Below are positions 27,639 to 36,459 of a DNA stretch of 64,000 bases, one piece after another. The position numbers and the translations under genes are program-made. The notes under the pieces are model-generated. The model did not search any database, had not been told where the DNA came from, and worked only from the letters and a program-made list of their open reading frames with translations. Every line of letters starts with the position of its first letter. The first letter of the stretch is position 1. Origin of the DNA: an uncultured Bacteroidota bacterium (lineage in GTDB: Bacteria > Bacteroidota > Bacteroidia > Chitinophagales > Chitinophagaceae); assembly GCA_903831575.1 (NCBI GenBank), contig CAIKYB010000027.1, forward strand, positions 1 through 64,000, given 5' to 3'.

Positions 27639-28766
27639 ATGAATCGTATTTATTTTGATAATGCAGCAACAACGGCACTTGATTCAATTGTATTGGAATC
27701 AATGATGCCTTATATGACAGAAAAGTTTGGGAATCCTTCTTCAATATATTCATATGGAAGGGAGACTCGATTGGCTGTTGAAAATGCCAGGAAATCTGTA
27801 GCCAAAATTTTAAATGCTAATCCCGCTGAGATTTTTTTTACAAGCGGAGGAACAGAAAGTAACAATACCGCAATTCTTACTTCTATTCGTGATTTAGAAT
27901 GTAAGCATATTATTACTTCAGTTATAGAACATCATGCAGTTACCCATACTGTTGAACATTACGTTAAGTCAGGAATGATTACAGCAAGTTATGTCAACAG
28001 TTTGCCTAATGGGCACATTAATCTCGAACACCTCGAATCATTATTGGCTGCATCTACTCAAAAGACGCTGGTTTCATTGATGCATGCAAATAATGAAATT
28101 GGCAATATTTTAGATATAAAAAAAGTAGGGGAGCTTTGTAAAAAATATAATGCTATTTTCCATACCGATACCGTACAAACAGTAGGTCATTTCCCTTTTG
28201 ATTTAAAAGATATTTATGTGCATTTTATTACAGGCGCAGCTCATAAATTTCATGGGCCCAAAGGAGTTGGATTATTGTACATTAACCAGAATATCCAGGT
28301 TAAGCCCTATATTTTTGGCGGGGGGCAGGAAAGGAATATGCGCGCAGGCACAGAAAATATTTACGGTATAGTTGGATTTGCAAAAGCATTGGAACAGGCC
28401 TCAGCTCATTATGATCATGATAGAGATTATATAAGCGGTTTGAAAATATATATGCACCAGCAACTTGTAATTTCATTTCCAGAGATTGGGTTTAATGGGG
28501 ATGTATTGGGAAATAGTTTGTACACTCTTATCAGTTCAAGTTTTCCAAAATCAGAGAAGTCGGAGATGCTGCTCTTTAATTTAGATATCAATAATATTTG
28601 TGCAAGTGGTGGTAGTGCTTGTTCTTCAGGTACAGAAATGGGGAGTCATGTTATTCGTGCCATAAATAACAATACCAATCAAGTAACAGTGAGATTTAGT
28701 TTTTGCAAGCACAATACCAAAGACGAAATTGATATTGTTGTTAATAAATTAAAAGAATTGCTTTAA
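27639..28766 (+). CDS. Cysteine desulfurase (IscS/NifS type)
   Basis: PLP enzyme of 375 residues that moves sulfur from cysteine to Fe-S scaffold or thiolation partners. It begins with the typical YFDNAATT and has TSGGTESNN, HTDTVQTVGH, the PLP lysine in AHKFHGPKG (about 203) and the sulfur-accepting cysteine in ASGGSACSSGTE (about 328), whose loop is of the long IscS/NifS kind. Downstream of glmM on the same strand. Its stop overlaps the stop of convergent tryptophan dioxygenase by four bases. Confidence 0.92.
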   Translation: MNRIYFDNAATTALDSIVLESMMPYMTEKFGNPSSIYSYGRETRLAVENARKSVAKILNANPAEIFFTSGGTESNNTAILTSIRDLECKHIITSVIEHHAVTHTVEHYVKSGMITASYVNSLPNGHINLEHLESLLAASTQKTLVSLMHANNEIGNILDIKKVGELCKKYNAIFHTDTVQTVGHFPFDLKDIYVHFITGAAHKFHGPKGVGLLYINQNIQVKPYIFGGGQERNMRAGTENIYGIVGFAKALEQASAHYDHDRDYISGLKIYMHQQLVISFPEIGFNGDVLGNSLYTLISSSFPKSEKSEMLLFNLDINNICASGGSACSSGTEMGSHVIRAINNNTNQVTVRFSFCKHNTKDEIDIVVNKLKELL

Positions 28767-29791
28767 AACTGGTATCCCAAAATATCCGTTAATGCAGTAG
28801 GCAAAACAGGTAATTTTCTTCTGTCTATTAAAAAGCTATTGAGTTGTGAAATTTCTTTAAAAATATAGTGCTTATCCATCGCGCCTTGCAGGTATCCCGC
28901 ACCGGTACTTCCTCCTGTTCCAATTCTGCTTCCAATCATTCTTCTTACCATGTTGATATGACGGTATCTCCAATTACCCATTTGATTATCTATTTCCAGC
29001 AAAGTGTCCAACAGTTCAAAAGGCAATTCAAGTAAAGGGTATCCTCTGTATAACATGATAAATAATGCAGACTGACAAGCGATTGGCGATAGCGCTCGTT
29101 CTGCATTTTCGGTAAAGAAAATATTTTTAAAATTAGTGCTATTGGCTTTTTCAGATTCTGCTAAACTATTGGCATAAATAGTTTCATACTGACTCCAGAA
29201 AGGATGAAAGGAAGAAGGGCTGTCATTTTTCCAAAATTTTGGTTCATGCAGAAATGGCATTCTTTCCAGCCAAGTATTTATAAGTTGGAGTAAAGACTGA
29301 CCTTTTTCTGCGTCTTTGATGCTTTCTATATCTTGTTTTTGTAATTGCGATGTATAGTAGCTTTGACCATGTCTGTCTTCAAATTTCAAACCTAATTTCG
29401 CTTCTATTATTTTGAATTGCCAGCTTTGAAAGCCTGATGCAGGGCGCAACATATCTCTGAAATCCAGAAAATCCATAGGAGTCATTGTTTCTAGAATGTC
29501 TATTTGCTGAACCAATACCTTTAAAATAGTAACAACTCTTTGTAAACGATGTACGACTGTTTGCAATTCACTTGAATTATCATTCAAGGAAGGCTTATTC
29601 ATAATATCAATTACAGAATTGACTTCAAATAAAATTTGCTTGAACCATAACTCATATGCCTGGTGAATAACAATAAAGAGCATCTCATCATGTGCCGCTT
29701 CCTTGCCATTCTCAAAACTAACAGGATGCTGGGCTTGAATAATCTTATCCAACTCCAGGTATTCGCTATAATAAACAGGTTTATGCTCCAT
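28763..29791 (-). CDS. kynA: Tryptophan 2,3-dioxygenase
   Basis: Heme dioxygenase opening the indole ring of L-tryptophan to N-formylkynurenine, the entry step of the kynurenine pathway. The 342 residues contain HDEMLFIVIHQAYELWFKQ (active-site His), FRDMLRPASGFQSWQF with the carboxylate-binding Arg, and WRYRHINMVRRMIG with the proximal heme His, then GTGGSTGAGYL. It is about 19 kb from the other pathway genes. A possible -7 box (TAAGTTTG, minus strand, 29804-29811) lies just upstream, bordering a repeat tract. Confidence 0.96.
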   Translation of the reverse strand: MEHKPVYYSEYLELDKIIQAQHPVSFENGKEAAHDEMLFIVIHQAYELWFKQILFEVNSVIDIMNKPSLNDNSSELQTVVHRLQRVVTILKVLVQQIDILETMTPMDFLDFRDMLRPASGFQSWQFKIIEAKLGLKFEDRHGQSYYTSQLQKQDIESIKDAEKGQSLLQLINTWLERMPFLHEPKFWKNDSPSSFHPFWSQYETIYANSLAESEKANSTNFKNIFFTENAERALSPIACQSALFIMLYRGYPLLELPFELLDTLLEIDNQMGNWRYRHINMVRRMIGSRIGTGGSTGAGYLQGAMDKHYIFKEISQLNSFLIDRRKLPVLPTALTDILGYQF

Positions 29792-29817
29792 ATTATTTTT
29801 TTACAAACTTAGCTAAT

Positions 29818-29957
29818 TAGTTGATTGGTTAATTGGTTGATTGGTTAATTAGTTAATTGGTTGATTGGTTAATTGGTTGATGAAAATAGGGGGAGTTAAA
29901 CCAGTGAGGTGAATTAAACGGCTTAAACCTTTTAAACTTCTGAAACCACCTCAACCT
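29818..29957. repeat. Octamer tandem array (G/T arm) followed by C/A arm
   Basis: From 29821 seven consecutive octamers of form TTRATTRG run to 29876. After a short spacer (29883-29895), A/C-rich words follow (TTAAACC, AATTAAACGGC, TTAAACCTTTTAAAC, CCACCTCAACC) to the stop of the PKD gene. It is the clearest case of the two-arm low-complexity palindrome in the window. Confidence 0.8.
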
Positions 29958-29958
29958 G

Positions 29959-31986
29959 CTAACGAATCAAAACCGTCGTCCCTCGTCTTTCTACTTTTTT
30001 ATTTGTATCAATATCAGTATAGGATAATGTCCATACATAAGTGCCTATATCAGCAGGCTTGCTTTTGTAACTACCATTCCATTTTGTCATCCAGTTTTCT
30101 GAATAAAATATTCTTTCTCCGAATCTGTTATAAACACTGAATTTTAGTTCTCTTGTTTTATAAGCATTTAAAGGGTAGAGATAATCATTGAGCCCATCAT
30201 TATTTGGAGTAAATGCAGAAGGGACAGTAATGTAGCAGTTCCACAAAACTTTTGCAATCTGCGTTACGGTATCGCTGCAAGGAATATTATTAGAAACAAT
30301 TAATCTGATAGGAGTGTTGTAGTTATTGTGATTCGTAGCAATATAAAATTGTGTTGGTGGTGTTGGAGAAATAGACGTATTCCCATTTCCAAAATCCCAT
30401 TCCCAATGGCTAATGATTCCAACGCTTGTATCTTTGAACACAACTTGATCATTAGGGCAAATATAAATTACACCTTCAAATCCAGCTTTGATGTAATTAT
30501 CCAGATTGATTTTTTTAGAAATCGTATCAGAGCAGGTTCCATTGTTTACGATAAGCTTGATATCCTTTATCCCAAAATTTAAATAGGATACAGAAGGCGA
30601 TTGTATTGTACTTGCTGGTTGATTGGTGAAATTCCATAGCCAATTATTGACATTATTATTGCCATTATGCGTAAAATTGATGACATCTTTTTTACAACCT
30701 AATAAAGTGCTGTAAGTGAAATCTGCATTAACCGTATCAGCTATCGTAAAATTTAAAAATTGTCCGGGAGTACATTCCTGGTTACATTCATCTATTAAAG
30801 TATTTAAATCATTTCCCCTAACCAAGGTTATTTTAAAGTTTCCTGCTCGTCGTAATGGAGTAGCTAAATTAACATATACAATATTACTTTGTCCATTTAC
30901 ACAATTACCTCTTGCTCCTGAAATGGCAACAGGGTAAGGCCCTGTAATAATAAAGTCGCTACCATTTAATGCGATCGAATTGCATTTGATCGGCTTTTTA
31001 AAAACCAATTGAATTGTTTTAGGAGCACATGCTAGTTTTGTAATGCTATCCATTGGGGTAGGGGATATTCTATAAACGGTAAGCGGTATGTTTTCTCCTG
31101 GAGGAATATTTCTGTCGCAATTATCTAAAAGAGTATTTCCATCTGTGTTGCCATTTTGAATCGTGATGCTGTAAGTCCCTGGCGGTATAGGATTGCTTAG
31201 GGTTAACATTAAAGAATCGGTATCAAAACTACTGCCACATCCAACGCCAATAGCTGAAATAACATTAGTGACACTTGTATTTAATCTAAATTCATTTCCA
31301 TTAGATTGAATAGAACTGCATTTCATTTTCTTATTCAACTTAATCGCAATAGTTGTTCCATCGCATATTGCTTTGGCATAATCAAGATGAGGCATTTTGG
31401 GATCAGTAATACTTCCTGTTCCTCCACCAAAAGATAAAGAGTACCCACTTTGGCTATTGGTAAAATGGCTGATCAATATCAAGTATTCGTGTCCTAGAAT
31501 AATATTGGGCATGGAACTAAATAAAGGAACGCCCGGGCCTTCGCATAGCGCTAATGAATTTCCAGAAGGTCCAGCTCCTGTAATTCCAGGTTCGCCACTC
31601 CAATTGCAGGCAACAAACATGCTGATATCACTATACACAGCAGCTACATTTCTTCCGGTGATATCAAACAATTGCCAATCGTAATCGTCATTCAAATCAT
31701 TTGGTGTAATCTGAAATCCAAGTGTGCCTGGAACCCAACAAGTAAATCGGTACCAATATGGATTTTTATCTGTAAAATTTACAGCACTACTTGTGCATCT
31801 TGAAACAACATCGGTATTGCCACAAATATTAACGGAGTTCTGAAAGAAAGAGGTAGTGCCACAAATTGGAAATGCTGTTTGAGCCGTTTGTCCTAATGTG
31901 GTACAAGTTTGAGCTTGCCCTTTATGGAATTGAAATTGTAATAATAATGTAAATAATAAAAATAATATCTCTTTCTTTTTTCTCAT
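29959..31986 (-). CDS. T9SS-exported PKD-domain protein with gliding-motility C-terminal domain
   Basis: Secreted protein of 675 residues. After a signal peptide (about 1-25, ending AQ) come a Cys-rich jelly-roll-like domain and two similar modules (about 190-310 and 315-420), each containing the words KxxKCxSIxxNGxxF and NCDRN or ECNQE, suggesting an internal duplication. A PKD domain follows (WEWDFGNGNTS near 520). The end, from SAFTPNNDGLNDYL (about 590) through VYNRFGERIFYS to ERRGTTVLIR, is the type B T9SS sorting domain. Probably surface-anchored or released; ligand unknown. Confidence 0.85.
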   Translation of the reverse strand: MRKKKEILFLLFTLLLQFQFHKGQAQTCTTLGQTAQTAFPICGTTSFFQNSVNICGNTDVVSRCTSSAVNFTDKNPYWYRFTCWVPGTLGFQITPNDLNDDYDWQLFDITGRNVAAVYSDISMFVACNWSGEPGITGAGPSGNSLALCEGPGVPLFSSMPNIILGHEYLILISHFTNSQSGYSLSFGGGTGSITDPKMPHLDYAKAICDGTTIAIKLNKKMKCSSIQSNGNEFRLNTSVTNVISAIGVGCGSSFDTDSLMLTLSNPIPPGTYSITIQNGNTDGNTLLDNCDRNIPPGENIPLTVYRISPTPMDSITKLACAPKTIQLVFKKPIKCNSIALNGSDFIITGPYPVAISGARGNCVNGQSNIVYVNLATPLRRAGNFKITLVRGNDLNTLIDECNQECTPGQFLNFTIADTVNADFTYSTLLGCKKDVINFTHNGNNNVNNWLWNFTNQPASTIQSPSVSYLNFGIKDIKLIVNNGTCSDTISKKINLDNYIKAGFEGVIYICPNDQVVFKDTSVGIISHWEWDFGNGNTSISPTPPTQFYIATNHNNYNTPIRLIVSNNIPCSDTVTQIAKVLWNCYITVPSAFTPNNDGLNDYLYPLNAYKTRELKFSVYNRFGERIFYSENWMTKWNGSYKSKPADIGTYVWTLSYTDIDTNKKVERRGTTVLIR

Positions 31987-32015
31987 TTTCTCCTTTCGGA
32001 TTTTGTAAATCGCTA

Positions 32016-34625
32016 TTAGTTAATCTTATTTTTTATTTCCTGCAATTTCAATAAGGCCTCAACAGGGGTAAGTCTGTTGATGTCTACATTTTCCAAAATA
32101 GTTCTGATTTCATCAAAAGTAATGGAGTGCGTATCAAAAATACTCAGTTGCATTTTAGTATCATTCACATTCTTCAAACTCTCCTGTATAGTATTATTTA
32201 TTTCACTTTTCGAATCTCTACTGTCTTCTAATTTTGTCAATATTTCATTGGCACGATTAATTAAAGTAGGAGGCATTCCTGCCATACGGGCAACATGAAT
32301 TCCAAAGCTATGCGTACTTCCGCCCTTTGCCAATTTCCTTAAAAAGATAATTTTATTTCCAACTTCCTGATTGGTAATATGATAGTTTTTAATTCCTGAA
32401 AATTGATTTTCCAATTCATTGAGTTCATGATAATGCGTAGCAAAAAGTGTTTTTGGTTTTTGTTCAGATTCGTGTAGATATTCTGCGATACTCCATGCGA
32501 TTGAAATACCATCGTATGTAGAAGTTCCTCTGCCAATTTCATCAAGAATAATTAAACTTCTTGAGCTGAGGTTGTTGATTATGCTTGCTGTTTCATTCAT
32601 CTCTACCATAAAAGTACTTTCCCCACCACTAAGGTTATCCGAAGCGCCAACTCTGGTAAATATTTTATCAGTTAACGGAATTTTAGCGCTGGTTACAGGA
32701 ACAAAACTTCCCATATGCGCCATCAAAGTAATTAAAGCAGTTTGTCTGAGAATCGCACTTTTCCCACTCATATTAGGCCCGGTAAGAATAATAAGTTGTT
32801 GATTGGAGGAATCCAACATGATATCATTGGTAATGTAGCTTTCTCCGATCGGAAGATTTCTTTCAATTACAGGATGGCGGCTATCTTTCAATTCCAATTC
32901 TTTTCCTTCGTGTAGACTTGGTTTTTTGTAGTTGAATTGTAGCGCATTGTTGGCATAGCATGTCAAACAATCCAAGACTGCCATTACATGCCCATTTACT
33001 TGCAAAGGAGCAATATAATCTTGTAATTCATTGAGTAATTCCTGAAAAAGCTGTTGTTCAATCTGAATGATTTTATCTTCCGCGCCCATTATTTTTTCTT
33101 CGTAAACTTTAAGCTCTGGAGTAATATAGCGTTCTGCATTGGCTAAAGTTTGTTTGCGAATCCAGGTTTCAGGCACTTTATTTTTGTGTAGATTGGTTAC
33201 TTCGAGGTAATAGCCAAACACATTATTGAAACTAATTTTCAATGATGAAATTCCTGTGTTGATGGCTTCCTTTTGTTGCAGTTCTAGAAGATAATTTTTT
33301 CCACCACTTGATATTTCTCGGAGTTCATCCAATTCTATATGTATGCCTTTAGCAATCAATCCGCCTTTATTAGTTAATGCAGGTGGGTTTTCATTAATTT
33401 CTTTAATGATTTTGTCCAGGATATATTGACAAGCATTTAAAGAATCTCCTAAACGTTTTAAATATTCATTTTTGGAGTAACTACAAATTTCTTTGATTTG
33501 AAGTGTTTGTTGAAGGCCTCTTGCTATTTGTAATACTTCTCTTGGATTGATTTTTTTTAAAGGAACTTTTGCTGCTAATCTCTCTATGTCTCCGGCTTGT
33601 TTGATGTGTAGGATTATTTTATTCCTGATATCGGTATCTGCGATTAAATAACTTACAGCTTCCAGTCTTTCATTGATTCTGGAAATCGTATTCAAGGGCA
33701 TGAGCATCCATCTTTTCAACAATCGAGCACCCATAGGGGAAACGGTATTGTTGATCGTCTTGAAAAGTGTGTTGGCTTGTTCGTTAGTAGACAGAAGTTC
33801 TAAATTTCTTATAGTGAACTTATCCATCCAAAGGTGATCATCCTTATTGATACGCTGTAGAGAAGTGATGTGTTGAAGATTAGGATGTTCAGTATCTTTA
33901 AGATAATGCAGAATAGCTCCTGATGCAATGGTGCCATAGCTTAATTCTTCTACACCAAATCCTTTTAGACTATGTGTTCCGAAATGCTTTAATAGATTTT
34001 CTTTGGCATAGGATTCAGTGAAAATCCATTCATCTAGTGAGTAAGTGAAAAAACTATTGCCAAATAATTCTTTAAAATATTTCAATTTATTCCTTTGGAA
34101 AATAACTTCAGCTGGTTGCAGACTTTGAAGTAATTTATCTGCATATTCCTTATCGCCTTCTGCAATGAAAAATTCTCCTGTTGAAATATCCAGAAAGGCG
34201 ATTCCTATTTTTTCATTCTCAAAATGTAGAGCGGCTAAAAAATTATTCGTATTATGTTCAAGTAATTTATCATTAGTAGCAACGCCTGGAGTAACCAATT
34301 CAGTCACGCCTCTTTTTACAATTCCTTTGGCAGCTTTAGGGTCTTCCAATTGATCGCAAATAGCGACACGATATCCGGCCTTTACTAATTTATGAAGATA
34401 AGTATCTAGCGCATGATATGGAAAACCCGCTAGTTCTAATGATGTGGCATTGCCATTATTCCGCTTTGTAAGTGTAATGCCTAATACTGCTGATGTATTG
34501 ATAGCATCTTGTCCGAATGTTTCATAAAAATCTCCTACACGAAACAATAAAATAGCATCTGGATATTTCGCCTTGATAGCATTGTGTTGTTGCATTAAAG
34601 GGGTTTCGCTTGATGCCTTTGCCAT
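32016..34625 (-). CDS. mutS: DNA mismatch repair protein MutS
   Basis: Mismatch sensor ATPase of 869 residues. Domain I carries the mismatch-probing FRVGDFYETF near 30-40. The connector, core and clamp follow, and the ABC ATPase has Walker A TGPNMSGKSA near 612, the ABC signature region NLSGGESTFMVEM, Walker B LIILDEIGRGTSTYDG and FATHYHEL. The C-terminal helix-turn-helix dimer region ends RLTPVEALLKLQEIK. ATG at 34625 is preferred over the in-frame TTG at 34634. Confidence 0.97.
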   Translation of the reverse strand: MAKASSETPLMQQHNAIKAKYPDAILLFRVGDFYETFGQDAINTSAVLGITLTKRNNGNATSLELAGFPYHALDTYLHKLVKAGYRVAICDQLEDPKAAKGIVKRGVTELVTPGVATNDKLLEHNTNNFLAALHFENEKIGIAFLDISTGEFFIAEGDKEYADKLLQSLQPAEVIFQRNKLKYFKELFGNSFFTYSLDEWIFTESYAKENLLKHFGTHSLKGFGVEELSYGTIASGAILHYLKDTEHPNLQHITSLQRINKDDHLWMDKFTIRNLELLSTNEQANTLFKTINNTVSPMGARLLKRWMLMPLNTISRINERLEAVSYLIADTDIRNKIILHIKQAGDIERLAAKVPLKKINPREVLQIARGLQQTLQIKEICSYSKNEYLKRLGDSLNACQYILDKIIKEINENPPALTNKGGLIAKGIHIELDELREISSGGKNYLLELQQKEAINTGISSLKISFNNVFGYYLEVTNLHKNKVPETWIRKQTLANAERYITPELKVYEEKIMGAEDKIIQIEQQLFQELLNELQDYIAPLQVNGHVMAVLDCLTCYANNALQFNYKKPSLHEGKELELKDSRHPVIERNLPIGESYITNDIMLDSSNQQLIILTGPNMSGKSAILRQTALITLMAHMGSFVPVTSAKIPLTDKIFTRVGASDNLSGGESTFMVEMNETASIINNLSSRSLIILDEIGRGTSTYDGISIAWSIAEYLHESEQKPKTLFATHYHELNELENQFSGIKNYHITNQEVGNKIIFLRKLAKGGSTHSFGIHVARMAGMPPTLINRANEILTKLEDSRDSKSEINNTIQESLKNVNDTKMQLSIFDTHSITFDEIRTILENVDINRLTPVEALLKLQEIKNKIN

Positions 34626-35076
34626 AGGAGACAAAATTAAGAGATAACTTCCAATTGTGCGAAGAGTTTGAAAGGTTTAAACGTTAAGCGATTTCTCTTG
34701 GCTTAGATGGGTATAAGATAATATATGACAATGGCAAGGATGACTTTTTTGAAGTTGTCTAAAAATCAAAAAAGGTCTATTGATTATTGCAGCCATAAAT
34801 TAATATTGCAAATACTCGAATAATGAAGCTAAATATTTTACTGAAGTTTATTTGTTTCCCCATTGAAAATAATAACCACCTTTACACATGATTTTTTAAC
34901 ATATTAATTCTATTGCATTTCTCATTTATAGCTTTTCCCCTATAGAATTAGCGGTTATTTTTTGTGAAATTTATTTTGGTTTTAAGTTTGGTAATAATTT
35001 AAAATAGAATGATTCGATTATTAATCCTTTTAATTTTCTTTAACATCATTCATCTACGAGAAGATATGAAAAATAC
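34626..35076. other. Gene-free stretch between mutS and lolA
   Basis: About 450 AT-rich bases. It contains a short AAGGTTTAAACGTTAAGCG word near 34670 like those of the other intergenic tracts, a TAAGTTTG (34983-34990) that may be a -7 box, and only tiny frames (27-28 codons, for example ATG at 35009) without support. I see no RNA gene or remnant of a known protein. Confidence 0.5.
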
Positions 35077-35084
35077 TATCTTTG
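35077..35084 (+). promoter_or_regulatory. Putative -7 box of lolA
   Basis: TATCTTTG, a good TAnnTTTG match, 18 bases before the lolA start codon. No TTG at 19-21 bases upstream was found. The implied leader would be very short. Confidence 0.45.
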
Positions 35085-35102
35085 CGGCGAAATAAATATT
35101 TA

Positions 35103-35765
35103 ATGATGAAAGCTTTTGTAACCTTACTCATGTCTTTGTTGATGGTTTTTTATTCTAATGCCCAGCCGCTAAAGGGTATGGGTAAGAGTGATGCAGATGC
35201 CAAAAAAATACTTGATGCTGTAAGTTCTAAGTTTAAAAGCTACAAATCTGTTGAAGCAAAGTTTGTACTCAAAATTGAAAATGCTTCTGGAAAGTCAATT
35301 GGCAGTAAATCTGGTTCAGTCTTTATGAAGGCTACAAAATACCGAATTTCAATGCCTGGTCAGGAAATATTTTCTGATGGATCAACCACTTGGTCTTATG
35401 AAAAATCTTCTAATGAAGTAACGATTAACAAAATTGATCCTTCTGCAAATTCTATTACACCTCAAAAATTGTTTACCAATTTCTATGATAAAGATTTTTT
35501 GTATAAATTAAATGGAGTGGTAAAGTCAGGAGGGAAAGACTTGCAAGAAATTGAATTGACTCCAATTGATAAGACAAAAGCGTTTCATAAAGTCCTTTTA
35601 TATGTAAGTAATTCGACCATTTTTTCTACAAAAGTCTTTGAAAAAACTGGCAATCGATATATTTATAACGTTAACGACATGAAAACTGGAGTTTCAATAA
35701 CGGATCAATCTTTTGTATTTGATGCAAAAAAATATCCTGGAGTAGAAGTCGTAGATTTAAGATAA
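35103..35765 (+). CDS. Outer-membrane lipoprotein carrier LolA family protein
   Basis: Periplasmic lipoprotein chaperone-like protein of 220 residues with a signal peptide (about 1-22, ending SNAQ). The LolA-like half-barrel is indicated by AKKILDAVSSKFKSYKSVEAKF, followed by SGSVFMKATKYRISMPGQEIFSDGSTTWSYEKSSNEV (key words: RISMPGQE and TTWSYEK) and a C-terminal VEVVDLR. Two ATG codons lie at 35103 and 35106. In-frame TTG at 35082 is inside the putative promoter and rejected. Confidence 0.82.
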   Translation: MMKAFVTLLMSLLMVFYSNAQPLKGMGKSDADAKKILDAVSSKFKSYKSVEAKFVLKIENASGKSIGSKSGSVFMKATKYRISMPGQEIFSDGSTTWSYEKSSNEVTINKIDPSANSITPQKLFTNFYDKDFLYKLNGVVKSGGKDLQEIELTPIDKTKAFHKVLLYVSNSTIFSTKVFEKTGNRYIYNVNDMKTGVSITDQSFVFDAKKYPGVEVVDLR

Positions 35766-35778
35766 AAGTGCTCCTTTT

Positions 35779-36339
35779 CTATTTAATTCCCCATCTATAG
35801 CTATCTTGTTTTAGTCCAGCTAAGTCAATTACTCGGTCAACTACTGTTGCGGCAACTTCCTCAATTGTTTTAGGTTTGCTATAAAAAGACGGTGTAGCAG
35901 GACAAATAATTCCACCTGCTAAAGTGATGGTTTCCATATTTTTAATATGAATAAGATTATAAGGGGTGTCTCTGGCTACACAGATTAATTTTCTTCTTTC
36001 TTTTAAGATAACATCAGCTGCTCTTGTAATTAAATCATTAGAAATCCCACTTGCAATTCTCCCTAAAGTGCCCATACTACATGGAATAATAATCATTGTA
36101 TTATATTGACCAGAACCTGAAGCGAATGGGGCATTGAAATCTTGCTGGTCAAAATATTTAACGGGAAAGCTCTTGTAGTTTTCATCTTCTAATTCGGTAT
36201 GCCAAACTTCCTTTGCATTGGTTGTCATTAGTAAGGAGAGCTCATCAATTTGGTTGGTTAATTTTGTCAATTTCTCCAAAAGCACCTTGGCGTAGATAGA
36301 GCCACTAGCTCCGGTAACTGCCACAACTATTTTTTGCAT
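35779..36339 (-). CDS. ubiX: UbiX-family flavin prenyltransferase
   Basis: Makes prenylated FMN, the cofactor of UbiD-type decarboxylases. The 186 residues have the flavoprotein start VAVTGASGSIYAKVLLEKL, the PCSMGTLGRIASGISNDLITRAADV segment (key words PCSMGTLG and DLITRAADV), KERRKLICVARDTPYN and a C-terminal SFYSKPKT. Convergent with lolA across 13 bases. No UbiD partner is in the window. Confidence 0.9.
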   Translation of the reverse strand: MQKIVVAVTGASGSIYAKVLLEKLTKLTNQIDELSLLMTTNAKEVWHTELEDENYKSFPVKYFDQQDFNAPFASGSGQYNTMIIIPCSMGTLGRIASGISNDLITRAADVILKERRKLICVARDTPYNLIHIKNMETITLAGGIICPATPSFYSKPKTIEEVAATVVDRVIDLAGLKQDSYRWGIK

Positions 36340-36459
36340 GGAATGAAATTTTTTAGCGAACTGCTTAATTATTGAAACAATATTAAAGGTAAAAGGTTGA
36401 AACTTTAGAAGTTTTATCTTTAAATCTTGGGCTAGATTGTTTCATCCCTAATCAACCAA

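Noticed and set aside
29818-29881. Regular short repeats that might be a CRISPR array or iterons
   Set aside because: The octamers are contiguous, with no unique spacers, no cas genes and no replication gene nearby.
35009-35095. 28-codon frame before lolA
   Set aside because: It overlaps the putative -7 box and has no features beyond chance for AT-rich DNA.
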